This document shows, in pieces, positions 1 to 9,568 of a stretch of 64,000 nucleotides of DNA. The notes under the pieces were generated by a model. It was not told where the DNA came from. It ran no database searches and worked only from the letters and a program-made list of their open reading frames with translations. The stretch is taken from positions 31,663 to 95,662 of the forward strand of contig DASREL010000027.1 of assembly GCA_035652075.1 (NCBI GenBank). The letters run 5' to 3'. Position numbers and translations under genes: made by a program. The DNA is from Gp6-AA45 sp035652075. Its GTDB lineage: Bacteria > Acidobacteriota > Vicinamibacteria > Vicinamibacterales > CAVVIG01. Every line of letters begins with the position of its first letter. The first letter of the stretch is position 1.

Positions 1-1
1 G

Positions 2-448
2 TCGACCTGTTCGGCCGCCGACCTCACTGGGAATTCAACCGGGACGCGTCCGTGGGGCGCGAACAACCCGGTGTGGCAGCCGTACGCGTACGGACCGCTG
101 CAGAACATGCTGCCCACCGGCACGATCAACTCGTCGTTCTACGTCATCGTGATGGTGGCCGACGATCCATCGGAAACCGACAACGACCCGCTGCACGACG
201 GTACGGCGGACACCAATCCCGGCCGCGGCGTGATCGCGATGCGCGCGGAAGCGTTTGGCCCGCGCGGTGCCCATAAGGTGATTGAAATGACGCTGGCGCG
301 GACCGACACGACCAACCTCGAACGCGGTTACACCGGGCAACGCGGCGAAGACGAACAAAACCGACGCGCCCGCAAAGCAGCGGTGCAGACCCCCGGCAAA
401 TCGCTGACGATGCAATCGATGGCGCTGAACTCAGGAGGAATCCAGTAG
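2..448 (+). CDS. PilX-like type IV pilus assembly protein, C-terminal part (5' end outside window)
   Basis: The frame is open from the first bases of the window and ends with TAG at 446-448, so only the C-terminal ~148 residues are present. It carries no domain I can name with certainty. It lies directly upstream of, and overlaps by one base, a PilY1-like gene, and the order minor pilin/PilX then PilY1 is usual in type IV pilus operons. The tail is polar, with an NDPLHDGTADTNPG stretch and a late EAFGPRGAHKVIEMTLAR segment of the kind seen in pilin-like beta-sheet domains. The assignment rests on neighbourhood more than on motif. Confidence 0.55.
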   Translation, partial: STCSAADLTGNSTGTRPWGANNPVWQPYAYGPLQNMLPTGTINSSFYVIVMVADDPSETDNDPLHDGTADTNPGRGVIAMRAEAFGPRGAHKVIEMTLARTDTTNLERGYTGQRGEDEQNRRARKAAVQTPGKSLTMQSMALNSGGIQ

Positions 449-3400
449 TGCGCCCCCTGTTTTTGCGGACGGCAGCCGCCCTGGCGATCGGCGTTGCGTG
501 TGCAGCGCCGGCGCACGCGCAGACCGATCCGATGGAATTCTTCAAACGCTATCAGGCGACGACCGGCAACACGAGCATCGGCCTGCCGAACATCATCGTC
601 GCCGTCGACGTCGCAAACCGGATGCAGCGCGATGCGCCGACGGACAACAGCACGCTCGCGACGTTCAACTCGACCAGTTCGTACTACGATCCCTATTTGT
701 ACGTGCGCGGGACGAACGCCGTGGCGGAAGCGACGTTGGGTGTCACCAACGTCAACACGACAACGAACTACCGGCGGAAGTACGTCGACCTGACGCTGCA
801 GTCGTCGGGCAATCCCGACAAGTTCAATGCCGATACGATCAGCGTCGTGACCGATCAGGCGGCTGCGTACGCGAGCTTCGAAGCGCGGACGCGCCTGGCA
901 ATTGCGAAGACCGCGATCTATCAGGCGATTGTCGAGAACAATCGCGTCGCGCGATTCGGCCTCGTGCAGATGCGCCAGAAAACGCCGACTGTGGCGACGG
1001 CGGGCAACTCCGGACCGGTGGTCGACGCGGACGCGACGCAGAACGTTGCCGGCACGACCGAAGTCGCCGGTGGCAAGTGGAACATCTCGCGTCCGACGGT
1101 CGCGGCGAACAACGGCGCCGCCACCTCCGCGAACTGTCCCACTCCGAACTCGAATTGCACCTGGGTGAAGGCCGAGTCGAACACGGCGAACACTGACGTC
1201 CTCACCGAGCTGGCGAAAAACGTGCGGACGGCCGGCGCGCTGATCCCCGCCGGCAACGACGACGCAAACACGCTCGACGCGCCCGTCAACAACCTGCTCG
1301 TCGATACGAAAGCGGAAGTCACGCGACTCCTCAGCATCAACGGCGACCCGACGTGCCGCAATACCGTCGTCGTCCTCATCGTCGGCGGCGGCGAAGGGAC
1401 GACTGCGGGCGCAACCAACGCGGATCTTGCAACCACGGCGAGCGGGTTCACGAACATTGGCGGCGACCGTATTCCCGTGTATGTCATCGCGCTGGCGCCG
1501 CCCGCGACGGATCGCGATTCGCTGAAGGCGATCGCCACCACCAGCGGTGGTCAATACTTCGAGATCACGAAGGCGATGATCGACGCAGCGTTCAACCTGC
1601 AGTCGACGATGTTCCCGCCGCAGGCGGCGATGTCCGGCACGGTGATCGTCCCCGACGTCGTCGCGGCGATTCAGGCGGCGATCGCGCATGCGTATGCCAC
1701 GACCTCGGACATCAACACGTTCAACACCGCGCTCTACCCGAAAGCGACCTATCCGTTCGGCAAGCTGTCGGAGTATCCGACGGTCGCGCCAATTACCGGC
1801 ACCACCGATCTCACGAACGCGCGCGACATCAACAACACGGCGCTGCCGAACACGCAGGTCTACGACAAAGCGGGGAACCTGATCCCGCAGCGCAGCAACA
1901 TGTTGCTGACGACCGCGGTCATCACGCCGACGCCGTACGGCCTCGGTGGCAACCTGCGCGCGTTTCGCGTCTATAAGCCGGTGGCCGACTCGACGCAGTT
2001 GTCGGGATACAAGTTCTCGTCTGACGGCACCCGCTTGTGGACGGCGTGCGTGCCCGGACCGACGGCGACAATCGATCATCCCAACGGGTGTTCGACGGTG
2101 ACCGGGACGTCGGTGACGGACCCGGGTGTGCGCAACCTCTACACCGCGGATCCATCGACCGGCACCCTGATTCCGTTCACGACGAACAACGTCGCGGCAC
2201 TGTCAACGTTGATGAACATCGTATCGGCGATGGACGCGCAAAGCGTGATCAGCTACGTGCGCAGCCTGCCGCTCGGTCCGATTCTCACATCGACGCCGGC
2301 GTTGATGAACCCGCCGTCACTCGATCCGCCGCCTGACGACAGCTACCCGGGATTCGCCGTCGCCAACAAGGGGCGCCGCAGCATCATCTGGGTCGGCACG
2401 AACTCGGGCATCCTCGAAGGGATCGACGCGCGGACCGGCGTCGAAGTGTGGGGCTTCATTCCGCCGAACCTGTTGCCGAAGCTGAAGACGTTGCGCGACG
2501 GTCAATCGATCGGCATGTTCGACTACTTCGTCGACAGTTCGCCGAAAGTGGCGGACGTGCGCTACGCCGACGGGACGTGGCATTCACACCTCGTCATGGG
2601 CGAGGGTGGCGGCGGGACGTTCTACCAGTCCTTCGACGTCACGATGGCCGACATGGCCAACTCCGTCTCGTCGTCGAGCGACGACATCAACGCCGTGCTG
2701 GCGTACTTCGCCGACTCGACGAAGATCAAATTGAATTGGTCGTTCCCGGCGTACAGCGACTTCGATCCCACGTTGACGATCAACGACCACTGCGACACCG
2801 TGACCGGCACCTGCGGCGTGTATCCCTGGGGCGATATCAAGGCATCGGCCCCAGCCGTGGAGAAGAGCGTCGGGCAGACGTGGTCGGATCCGGCGATCGG
2901 CGAGATCGTGAGCAACAGCGGGCCGTACTCGGTGCTGCTGGGATCGGGATTCCTGCCGTACGCGGTTCAGCAACAAGCGAATCGCAGCGGTGCCGTAGCC
3001 GGCACGACGATGTATATCATCGACGCGCAAACGGGCAGCGTGTATTCGAGCATGGACGTCGGCAGCGACGGCCTCGCCGAGACGACGAACAACTGCCGCG
3101 CGAACGCGGTTGGCTGCAAGCAGCAGAAGAACGCGCTGCAAGCGGATCCCGTGTCGACGGGACCGGCCGCGTCGCGATTCATCACGATGGCATACGCCGG
3201 CGATCTCGACGGCAACCTCTGGCGCTTCGACATCATTCTGGACGCGGCCAATCAGAACAAGCCGAAGCTGAACGCGAAGACGAAGTTGTACGCCTCGGGC
3301 TCCGATCAGCCGATCTTCAGCTCGATGGCGACGGTGAACGTCGGCGGCACGCAGCAGTACATCTTCTACGGGACGGGGAGCGATCTGCTCGGTCAGACCG

Positions 3401-3858
3401 ACAAGAACACCGTCAACCATCTGCTCGGCGTGCTCGATAGCGGCGCCAGCGGGTCGAAGACGCTCGATCAGGTGCTGACGAAGGCGTCGCAGGGCAACAA
3501 CGTCACGTCGGACGAGCGCGTGACGGCGTTTCCGGCGGTCGCCGGCGACATCGTGTTCTTTACGACGACGACGTTCACCGCATCCGATCCGTGCGCGGCG
3601 CCAATTGCCAACCTGTATGCGTTCACGTTCATCGGCGGTCCGGCGTACGACAATACGGGCGACAACACGATCACGAACAAAGACACGCCGCTGGTGAAAT
3701 CGATCGCCGGTCAGCGCGCCACGGCGCCTTTCATCGTCGATCAGCACCTCGCGTTTGGCGCCGGCGCCAACCTGCAGATGTTCGGCGATCCCAATGCGTA
3801 CAACAACGGTGTCGGCAATGCCGGCGTCCGCGTCCTATCCTGGCGAGAGGTTCGGTAG
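448..3858 (+). CDS. pilY1: PilY1-like type IV pilus tip-associated protein
   Basis: 1136 aa, exported (signal peptide residues 1-25 ending AHAQ). The family caps the type IV pilus and acts in adhesion, pilus extension and mechanosensing. Residues ~45-400 form a von Willebrand A-like region (NIIVAVDVANRM, then VVVLIVGGGEG), but the DxSxS metal site is not intact. The C-terminal half is the PilY1 beta-propeller: IWVGTNSGILEGIDARTG, a YSVLLGSGF segment, and AGDLDGNLWRFDI, the family's calcium-loop-like hallmark. The GTG start at 448 overlaps the previous stop (TAGTG) and has AGGAGG at 433-438, nine bases upstream. It is followed after 5 bases by a TPR gene. Confidence 0.88.
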   Translation: MRPLFLRTAAALAIGVACAAPAHAQTDPMEFFKRYQATTGNTSIGLPNIIVAVDVANRMQRDAPTDNSTLATFNSTSSYYDPYLYVRGTNAVAEATLGVTNVNTTTNYRRKYVDLTLQSSGNPDKFNADTISVVTDQAAAYASFEARTRLAIAKTAIYQAIVENNRVARFGLVQMRQKTPTVATAGNSGPVVDADATQNVAGTTEVAGGKWNISRPTVAANNGAATSANCPTPNSNCTWVKAESNTANTDVLTELAKNVRTAGALIPAGNDDANTLDAPVNNLLVDTKAEVTRLLSINGDPTCRNTVVVLIVGGGEGTTAGATNADLATTASGFTNIGGDRIPVYVIALAPPATDRDSLKAIATTSGGQYFEITKAMIDAAFNLQSTMFPPQAAMSGTVIVPDVVAAIQAAIAHAYATTSDINTFNTALYPKATYPFGKLSEYPTVAPITGTTDLTNARDINNTALPNTQVYDKAGNLIPQRSNMLLTTAVITPTPYGLGGNLRAFRVYKPVADSTQLSGYKFSSDGTRLWTACVPGPTATIDHPNGCSTVTGTSVTDPGVRNLYTADPSTGTLIPFTTNNVAALSTLMNIVSAMDAQSVISYVRSLPLGPILTSTPALMNPPSLDPPPDDSYPGFAVANKGRRSIIWVGTNSGILEGIDARTGVEVWGFIPPNLLPKLKTLRDGQSIGMFDYFVDSSPKVADVRYADGTWHSHLVMGEGGGGTFYQSFDVTMADMANSVSSSSDDINAVLAYFADSTKIKLNWSFPAYSDFDPTLTINDHCDTVTGTCGVYPWGDIKASAPAVEKSVGQTWSDPAIGEIVSNSGPYSVLLGSGFLPYAVQQQANRSGAVAGTTMYIIDAQTGSVYSSMDVGSDGLAETTNNCRANAVGCKQQKNALQADPVSTGPAASRFITMAYAGDLDGNLWRFDIILDAANQNKPKLNAKTKLYASGSDQPIFSSMATVNVGGTQQYIFYGTGSDLLGQTDKNTVNHLLGVLDSGASGSKTLDQVLTKASQGNNVTSDERVTAFPAVAGDIVFFTTTTFTASDPCAAPIANLYAFTFIGGPAYDNTGDNTITNKDTPLVKSIAGQRATAPFIVDQHLAFGAGANLQMFGDPNAYNNGVGNAGVRVLSWREVR

Positions 3859-3863
3859 CCGTC

Positions 3864-4805
3864 GTGGAACACGAAACAGAATCGGAATTCTCGGAACGCT
3901 ACGTTGTCTGTCGCGCGTGCGGCGCGCGGATCAAGGCGTCGCGCGATCGGTGCCTGCGGTGCCTGCAGCCCCTGCACGTCGACGAATCGACGCTGCCCGT
4001 CTGGAAGTCGCTCAAGACGTCCGATCGCGCCGGCATGATCGCTGGCGGCATCGCCGCGGTCGTCGTCGTCGCGTTCGCGTTCGTGCTTTACACGACGCAC
4101 GAGAACGTGGACACGGTGGCGCGTCCCGCGTCAACCAACGTCGCCGCCGCCAAGCCGGGGTCGCCGACCGAGGTGCAGCCGACCGTGACGCCGCAACCCG
4201 TCGGAATCGGTGATGCGGAAGTGGCGGCGACGCGCCGCGACGCCGGCGCCGCGTTGACGAGCGGCGACGTACCGCGGTCGCGCGAGCAATTCGAGGAAGT
4301 GCTGCGCGCGAAACCTGACGATCCGGAAGCGCTGAACGGCCTTGGCCTCGCGCTCGAACGCGCCAACGATATCAACGGCGCGATCGCGCGGTTCAAGCGG
4401 GCGGCCGAACTCGTCCCCGACAAGTGGTCCTACCGGTTCAACCTGGCTCACGCGGAAGGACGGCTGAACCAGTGGGATCAGGCGATCGCCGACTATCGCG
4501 AGGCGATCAAGCTGTCGCCGGAAGACTATCCAACGCAGTACAACCTCGCGCTCGCGCTGCACAAGAAGGGCGACGAACAGGCGGCGATTGTCGAGTACCA
4601 GAAAGCGATCGCTCTCGCGCCTGGCGAGCCGTCGTTTTACCTGTCGCTCGGCGTCAGCCTGGAACGGGTCGGCCGGATGGCGGATGCCGTGAAGGCGTAC
4701 CAGCAATACCTCGAGCTCGCGCCGGACGCCGACGATGCCAGCCGCGTGAAGGAGCATGTGGACGTGCTCGTGTCCGACACCCAGAAGCCCGGCCGCGTGT
4801 CGTAG
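3864..4805 (+). CDS. Zinc-ribbon/TPR membrane-anchored protein
   Basis: About 313 aa from GTG 3864. Residues ~10-30 hold two CxxC pairs (CRACGARIK...CLRCL), a zinc-ribbon-like head. A single membrane helix follows near residues 55-75 (GIAAVVVVAFAFVLY), then a Pro/Thr-rich linker, then at least four tetratricopeptide repeats (for example GLGLALERANDINGAIARFK and YNLALALHKKGDEQAAIVEY). The likely topology is a cytoplasmic zinc ribbon with periplasmic TPRs. The gene starts 5 bases after pilY1 and is probably co-translated, so a scaffold role in pilus assembly is plausible but inferred only from position. The frame is open further upstream, but that part is a shadow of pilY1. Confidence 0.75.
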   Translation: MEHETESEFSERYVVCRACGARIKASRDRCLRCLQPLHVDESTLPVWKSLKTSDRAGMIAGGIAAVVVVAFAFVLYTTHENVDTVARPASTNVAAAKPGSPTEVQPTVTPQPVGIGDAEVAATRRDAGAALTSGDVPRSREQFEEVLRAKPDDPEALNGLGLALERANDINGAIARFKRAAELVPDKWSYRFNLAHAEGRLNQWDQAIADYREAIKLSPEDYPTQYNLALALHKKGDEQAAIVEYQKAIALAPGEPSFYLSLGVSLERVGRMADAVKAYQQYLELAPDADDASRVKEHVDVLVSDTQKPGRVS

Positions 4806-4812
4806 CCGTTCG

Positions 4813-6378
4813 CTAGCGCGTCGCGCACGTCGAGTGCGGTGCCGGTGCCGGTGCCGCTGCCGATGACATGCGATACAGCGTCGTCGCTGGATAACCGGCA
4901 CGCGCGTCGCCTCTCGTCAACCATTCGAGCGCAGGCAGATCGAGCGGCGGCGGTGTGTACGCGGCGACCCGCTGCAGCGTCGCGCACTGACGCAGCGCGT
5001 CCGGGATCGGCGCATCCGCGGCGTCGGGCCACAGCAGGAAGTCGCCATGCGGCTGCTTCAACGGCGGCGCCTCATATCCATCGATCGCGGGGATCCACCG
5101 CGCCCAGTCCGACGCGCTGATCTGCGACGCCGTCAGATACCGCGAGCCGCTCTCTTCCACGTTGAAGAAATAATCTTGATCGCGGCCGATGACGACGGAG
5201 CCGGCCGGCACGTGTTGCCGGACGAACGCGGTCAGCCGATCCGGATCGCGCGCCGACCAGGTCACCCCTCCACGAATCAGCTTGACCGCGCGCAGGCCGG
5301 CAAACGCGATCATGAGCGCGAGACCGACCGTCGCGACGCGCCGGCGATTAATCTCTGTCATCGGCAGCGGCACGGCAAGCACCACCGCGAGGAGCGGGAG
5401 AATCGCGTAGGTGCCGAACAGGAATGTGTACGAAAACAACGTCCACGTGACGACGAAGGTGACCCACGTCACGGCGAGCGAGAATTTCGCAGCCACCACG
5501 TGCGTCGCGTGGCCGCGCAGCCGTGGCGCCAGCAGAAACGCGCCGGCGATCGAAAACGCCGGCGTGATGAGCTGCCACGGCGAAAATATCCATTGACGCG
5601 GCGTGCCGAGCAGCGCGACGTCTGTGGTTTCGTGCGTGGCGATGAAGAACATCATCCACAGCCATTTCATCGGTCCGCCCGCCGAGAAGATCGTCCAGAC
5701 GAGCCACAGCACGGTCGCCGTCCCGACGCACGCCGCCAATTGGATGGTCGTGTGCCGCTTCACGCGTTCGCGGCGGCCGAGGACGGCGACCACCGCGACG
5801 ACAAATCCGAGAATGAACGGAAACGTCCTCGGCGTCGATAACGCCGCGCCGGCGAGCACGGCGCCTGACGCGATGCCGTGCAGATACGGCCGTCGCTGGT
5901 GGAGAAGGCCGTGGACGAACAGCGCCAGCGCGAACATCTCGAAACCGACCGCGAACGCATCCATGCGGCCGAACGTCGCAGCCGCACCGAGTTCCGGAGA
6001 CAGCAGCAGGATCAAGAAGGACCACGCTTGTCGGTGCGCACGTCCACCGAGTGACCACGACACCGCGAGTCCGCCGAACGCCACTAACAGCGCGGACGCG
6101 AGGCAAAACAGCCGGAACGTCAGGCTGGACAAACCGACGACCGAGAACCACGCCGCGAGCGCGCTGAAGAACACCGGTCCGTAGAACCGGACGTGGTCGA
6201 CACTTGTCGGGCCGGGACCGAGTACCGACGGCACACCGGCCGAGCCGGATTGCAGCGATTTTGCAATGGAGGCGTAAAAGGGACCGTCGCCGAACTGGAT
6301 CGGCAGTCGGTTCAACGTGAGAGTCGCGGTGACGACGACGACTGCGGCGAACATCCACAGCGCCTGCGGCTTAATCAT
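4813..6378 (-). CDS. Polytopic glycosyltransferase of the ArnT/PMT (GT-C) type
   Basis: 521 aa with about ten hydrophobic segments. The first helix is followed by a periplasmic-loop signature typical of GT-C enzymes (QFGDGPFYASIAKSL and VRFYGPVFFSALAAW), and the acidic D of FGDG sits where the metal/lipid-phosphate-binding Asp lies in ArnT-like proteins. Such enzymes move a sugar from a polyprenyl-phosphate donor onto lipid or protein outside the inner membrane; the acceptor cannot be told here. The C-terminal ~110 residues are soluble. It converges with the TPR gene (7-base gap). A minus-strand TATACT at 6397-6402 is a possible -10. Confidence 0.7.
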   Translation of the reverse strand: MIKPQALWMFAAVVVVTATLTLNRLPIQFGDGPFYASIAKSLQSGSAGVPSVLGPGPTSVDHVRFYGPVFFSALAAWFSVVGLSSLTFRLFCLASALLVAFGGLAVSWSLGGRAHRQAWSFLILLLSPELGAAATFGRMDAFAVGFEMFALALFVHGLLHQRRPYLHGIASGAVLAGAALSTPRTFPFILGFVVAVVAVLGRRERVKRHTTIQLAACVGTATVLWLVWTIFSAGGPMKWLWMMFFIATHETTDVALLGTPRQWIFSPWQLITPAFSIAGAFLLAPRLRGHATHVVAAKFSLAVTWVTFVVTWTLFSYTFLFGTYAILPLLAVVLAVPLPMTEINRRRVATVGLALMIAFAGLRAVKLIRGGVTWSARDPDRLTAFVRQHVPAGSVVIGRDQDYFFNVEESGSRYLTASQISASDWARWIPAIDGYEAPPLKQPHGDFLLWPDAADAPIPDALRQCATLQRVAAYTPPPLDLPALEWLTRGDARAGYPATTLYRMSSAAAPAPAPHSTCATR

Positions 6379-6444
6379 TCGGTATAGGTCCGCCAGAGTA
6401 TAAACGGGTGTCTCGTCTAACCTGTTGACAATAAGCGTCTTCCC

Positions 6445-6473
6445 TTGACCACCGCCACCTCCTCACGTACGAT
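6445..6473 (+). promoter_or_regulatory. Sigma70-type promoter upstream of the coiled-coil protein and sigma54 regulator
   Basis: TTGACC (6445-6450), exactly 17 bases, then TACGAT (6468-6473). This is one of the best -35/-10 pairs in the window. Transcription would begin near 6480, about 22 bases before the ATG at 6503. It would serve the two-gene unit 6503-8466. Confidence 0.55.
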
Positions 6474-6502
6474 CCGGCTGCGGCCGATAAACACATAAAT
6501 TG

Positions 6503-7045
6503 ATGATTAGAAAAGGCTTGACCGGCGTTCTTTCCGGGATCGTGCTGGCGACCACCGTTAGCGTCGCCGCCCAATCCTTGGCCGATGTGGCCAAAAAGGA
6601 AGAGGCACGCCGGAAGGAAATCAAACAGCCGTCGAAGGTCATCACGAACACCGATTTGAAGGATCCGGGTGTGGTGTCGGCACAGCCGGCCGCCGCGTCC
6701 GCGCCGACGTCAGCCAAGGACACGGCGAAGGACGACGCCAAAGACAAGGACAAAGAGCCCCCGAAGGATCAGGCTTACTGGTCGGGACGATTGAAGGCGC
6801 TTCAGCAGGCGCTCGATCGCGATCAACAGTACGCCGACGCGATGCAGACGAAGGTCAACGCGCTGAACACCGACTTCGTCAACCGCGACGATCCCGCGCA
6901 GCGCGCCGTCATCGAGCGCGACCGCCAGAAAACCGTCGCCGAAGTGAATCGGTTGAAGGATCAGATCGTCAAGGACAAGAAGGCGATCGACGACCTGCAG
7001 GAAGAAGCGCGCCGCGCCGGCGTTCCGCCCGGCTGGCTCCGGTGA
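6503..7045 (+). CDS. Secreted coiled-coil protein of unknown function
   Basis: 180 aa from ATG 6503 (a TTG one codon earlier is possible). A signal peptide (GVLSGIVLATTVSVAAQ) is followed by a conserved-looking SLADVAKKEEARRKEIKQPSKVITN block, a low-complexity Ala/Asp/Lys linker, then a long alpha-helical coiled coil (KALQQALDRDQQYADAMQTK...VAEVNRLKDQIVKDKKAIDDLQ). It ends by the GTGA overlap with the next gene, a sigma54-dependent regulator. I recognise the architecture as one often seen in Acidobacteriota but can assign no activity. Confidence 0.7.
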   Translation: MIRKGLTGVLSGIVLATTVSVAAQSLADVAKKEEARRKEIKQPSKVITNTDLKDPGVVSAQPAAASAPTSAKDTAKDDAKDKDKEPPKDQAYWSGRLKALQQALDRDQQYADAMQTKVNALNTDFVNRDDPAQRAVIERDRQKTVAEVNRLKDQIVKDKKAIDDLQEEARRAGVPPGWLR

Positions 7046-8466
7046 CCGCTCGCAACACCCGCCGCACAATCGAACTGCCGATCCTGCTCGTCGAGGACAA
7101 AGACTCGCTGCGCGCGATGCTCCGTCACGCGCTCGAAGCGCAAGGGCACACCATCGTCGAAGCGCGCGACCAGCGCGAGGCCGAGGCGGCGCTGCAAGGC
7201 GGGCGTCCGGCGCTCGTGCTGTCTGACTTGCGGCTGCCGGAAGGTGACGGGTTCGGCGTCCTGCGCGCCGCGAAAGAACTCGATCCCGAAATGCCGGTGA
7301 TCGTCATGACGGCGTTCGGCAGCATTCAGGACGCCGTCGCCGCGATGAAGGAGGGCGCTCTCGACTTCCTCGCCAAGCCGGTCGATCCGGATCATCTGCT
7401 GCTGATGGTCGAGCGCGCGCTCGCGCAGCGTCGGCTTGCGACCGAGAACCTGCTGCTCAAAGAGGAGCTCGCGCAGCGCCGCGGCGCGCCGCAGATCGTC
7501 GGCGACGATCCGAAGTTGAAGCAGGTGACCGTGGCGCTGCATCGCGCGGCGGCCACCGATACGACGGTCCTCCTCGAAGGCGAGAGCGGCACCGGCAAGG
7601 AATTGTTCGCGCGCACGCTGCACGCGTTGAGCCCGCGCGCCGACGGTCCGTTCGTCGCCATCAACTGCGCGGCGATTCCGGAGACGCTGCTCGAGACCGA
7701 GCTGTTCGGTCACGAGAAAGGCGCGTTCACGGGCGCGTCCGCGCGCAAGCCCGGCAAGTTCGAGCTCGCTCATCGTGGAACGCTGTTCCTGGACGAGATC
7801 GGCGATCTGCCGTTGCTGCTGCAGGCGAAGATCCTGCGTGCGCTGGAGGAAAAACGGTTCGAGCGCGTCGGCGGGACCGTGCCGTTGCAGGTGGATGTTC
7901 GCGTCGTGGCCGCGACAAACCGCAATCTGAAAGCGGCGGTCGCGGCGCGGCAGTACCGCGAAGATCTGTATTTCCGGCTGTCGGTGTTTCCGATCACCAT
8001 TCCGCCGTTGCGCGACCGGCCCGAAGACATCATCACGCTCGCGCGGTTCTTCATCGATCGGTTTTGCCGGGACTTGAACAAGCGGCCGCTGATGCTGTCG
8101 CCCGCGGCCGAGCAGGAACTCCGGGAGTACGCGTGGCCGGGCAACGTCCGCGAACTCCAGAACTGCATCGAGCGTGCGGTGATTCTGACCGAAGGCGAGA
8201 CGATTCATCCGCGTCACCTGAACCTGTCGTTCCGCAGCGCGGCGCCGCAGGCGGAAGCGGAGGACGAGGGTCCGTTCGCCAAGGTGGATCTATCGGGCAC
8301 GCTGGCCGACGTGACGCGTCGTGTCCTCGCCGAAGTCGAGCGCCGGAAGATCGAACAGGTGCTGAAGGACGCCGGCGGCAACCGCGGCCGGGCTGCGGAA
8401 CTTCTCCAGGTCAGCTACAAGACGTTGATCACGAAGTTGAGAGATTACGGGATCTCGGAAAGCTGA
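7042..8466 (+). CDS. Sigma54-dependent response regulator (NtrC/AtoC type)
   Basis: 474 aa with three domains in order. Receiver (residues ~12-125): acidic pair E18-D19, phospho-acceptor D62 in LSDLRLP, K112 in LAKP. AAA+ sigma54 activator domain (~150-380): Walker A GESGTGKE at 180-187 and the sigma54-contacting GAFTGA loop at 227-232. Fis-type helix-turn-helix (~430-474, NRGRAAELLQVSYKTL). It activates RpoN-dependent promoters once phosphorylated. No histidine kinase is adjacent, so its partner is unknown. The GTG start overlaps the stop of the preceding gene by 4 bases. Confidence 0.93.
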   Translation: MTARNTRRTIELPILLVEDKDSLRAMLRHALEAQGHTIVEARDQREAEAALQGGRPALVLSDLRLPEGDGFGVLRAAKELDPEMPVIVMTAFGSIQDAVAAMKEGALDFLAKPVDPDHLLLMVERALAQRRLATENLLLKEELAQRRGAPQIVGDDPKLKQVTVALHRAAATDTTVLLEGESGTGKELFARTLHALSPRADGPFVAINCAAIPETLLETELFGHEKGAFTGASARKPGKFELAHRGTLFLDEIGDLPLLLQAKILRALEEKRFERVGGTVPLQVDVRVVAATNRNLKAAVAARQYREDLYFRLSVFPITIPPLRDRPEDIITLARFFIDRFCRDLNKRPLMLSPAAEQELREYAWPGNVRELQNCIERAVILTEGETIHPRHLNLSFRSAAPQAEAEDEGPFAKVDLSGTLADVTRRVLAEVERRKIEQVLKDAGGNRGRAAELLQVSYKTLITKLRDYGISES

Positions 8467-8476
8467 GAGCTCTCAG
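8463..8476. repeat. 14-bp perfect palindrome spanning two convergent stop codons
   Basis: CTGAGAGCTCTCAG contains the stop of the sigma54 regulator (TGA 8464-8466) and that of aroB (TCA 8473-8475 on the plus strand). It is short and has no adjacent T-run, so calling it a terminator would be weak. Confidence 0.35.
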
Positions 8477-9561
8477 TTCTTGAAACCGCAGGCTTTCAGC
8501 GCGGCCCGCATTTCTTTTTCCGTCACATCATCCACGATCGTCGTCGCGCCGATCGCCGTCGGCAGGACGAAGTGCAGTCGACCGGCGACCATCTTCTTGT
8601 CGTGCTTCATGGCGTCGATCATGTGCGCCGAAGACACGTCGGCGATCGGCGGCAGGGGGCCGAGGCTCGCGATCACATCGGCGAGCGCCTGACGATCGAG
8701 CTCCGCCAGCGCGCCGCGCGCCCGGCCGAGCGCCGCGGCGACCAGCATGCCGTACGCGACGGCTTCGCCGTGCCGGTATCGGCGGTACTTCGTGACCGCT
8801 TCGAGCGCGTGACCGGCAGTGTGGCCGAAATTCAGAATCCGCCGCGGTCCCGCTTCCTTCTCGTCGGCGACCACGACGTCCGCTTTGATGCGGCACGACT
8901 CGGCGATGATGGGCGTCAGCGCTTCGGGGGCGCGCGCGAAGATTTCCTTCCGCTGCTTGCCGATCCGATCGAACAGCGACGGGCTCGACGTCATGCCGTA
9001 CTTGATCACCTCGTACAGCCCCGCGCGGAACTCTCGTCGCGGCAGGCTCCCTAACACGAGCGGATCCACGATCACGGCACGCGGCTGATAGAACGATCCG
9101 ATCAAGTTCTTGCCGAGCGGATGGTTGACGCCGACTTTGCCGCCGATCGCCGCGTCGACCTGCGCCAGCAGCGTCGTCGGGACGTGAACGAGCGCAATGC
9201 CGCGCAGATACGTCGCGGCAGCGAAGCCGGCCATGTCCCCGATGACGCCGCCGCCGAACGTGATGAGCGTCGTCGCGCGATCCGCGTTCGCTTTGACGAG
9301 CGCGTCGTAGACACGGGACACGGTTGCGAGGTGCTTGTTCTTCTCGCCGTCCGAAATCAGGATCGGCGTCTCCGAGCTCCCGAGCGCGCGCGCGAGCTGC
9401 GGTCCGTGAAAACGCCAGACTACTGGGCTGGAGACGACGAAGCGGCGCTCGGGCGCTTTGAGGTCGTCGAGCAAATGCCGCAGGCGGTCGATCGCACCGT
9501 CGGCGATCGTGACGGCGTAGCTGTGCGACGGGATAGGAACGTCGATGCGGACCGGATCCAT
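8473..9561 (-). CDS. aroB: 3-dehydroquinate synthase
   Basis: 362 aa, usual length. It converts DAHP to 3-dehydroquinate in the shikimate pathway, using NAD+ and a divalent metal. Visible motifs: the NAD-binding GGGVIGD at 103-109, the block VPTTLLAQVDAAIGGKVGVN at 127-146, and the metal-ligand motif NFGHTAGHALE at 244-254. The gene is divergent from proS with only 25 bases between starts. TATTCT lies 8 bases upstream of the ATG and no Shine-Dalgarno is seen, so the mRNA is probably leaderless. Confidence 0.96.
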   Translation of the reverse strand: MDPVRIDVPIPSHSYAVTIADGAIDRLRHLLDDLKAPERRFVVSSPVVWRFHGPQLARALGSSETPILISDGEKNKHLATVSRVYDALVKANADRATTLITFGGGVIGDMAGFAAATYLRGIALVHVPTTLLAQVDAAIGGKVGVNHPLGKNLIGSFYQPRAVIVDPLVLGSLPRREFRAGLYEVIKYGMTSSPSLFDRIGKQRKEIFARAPEALTPIIAESCRIKADVVVADEKEAGPRRILNFGHTAGHALEAVTKYRRYRHGEAVAYGMLVAAALGRARGALAELDRQALADVIASLGPLPPIADVSSAHMIDAMKHDKKMVAGRLHFVLPTAIGATTIVDDVTEKEMRAALKACGFKN

Positions 9562-9568
9562 GAACAGG

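Noticed and set aside
328..2079. 583-codon minus-strand open frame opposite pilY1
   Set aside because: Arg-rich, no family features; arises from GC-rich codon bias antisense to a clear gene. The same applies to the long antisense frames opposite ctpA (15315-16730), smc (16983-19559), pnp (25535-27658), infB (30591-33455) and the VWFA gene (46597-48756).
3591..3863. N-terminal extension of the TPR protein
   Set aside because: Lies within pilY1 in another frame and has no matching domain; the zinc ribbon starts right after GTG 3864.
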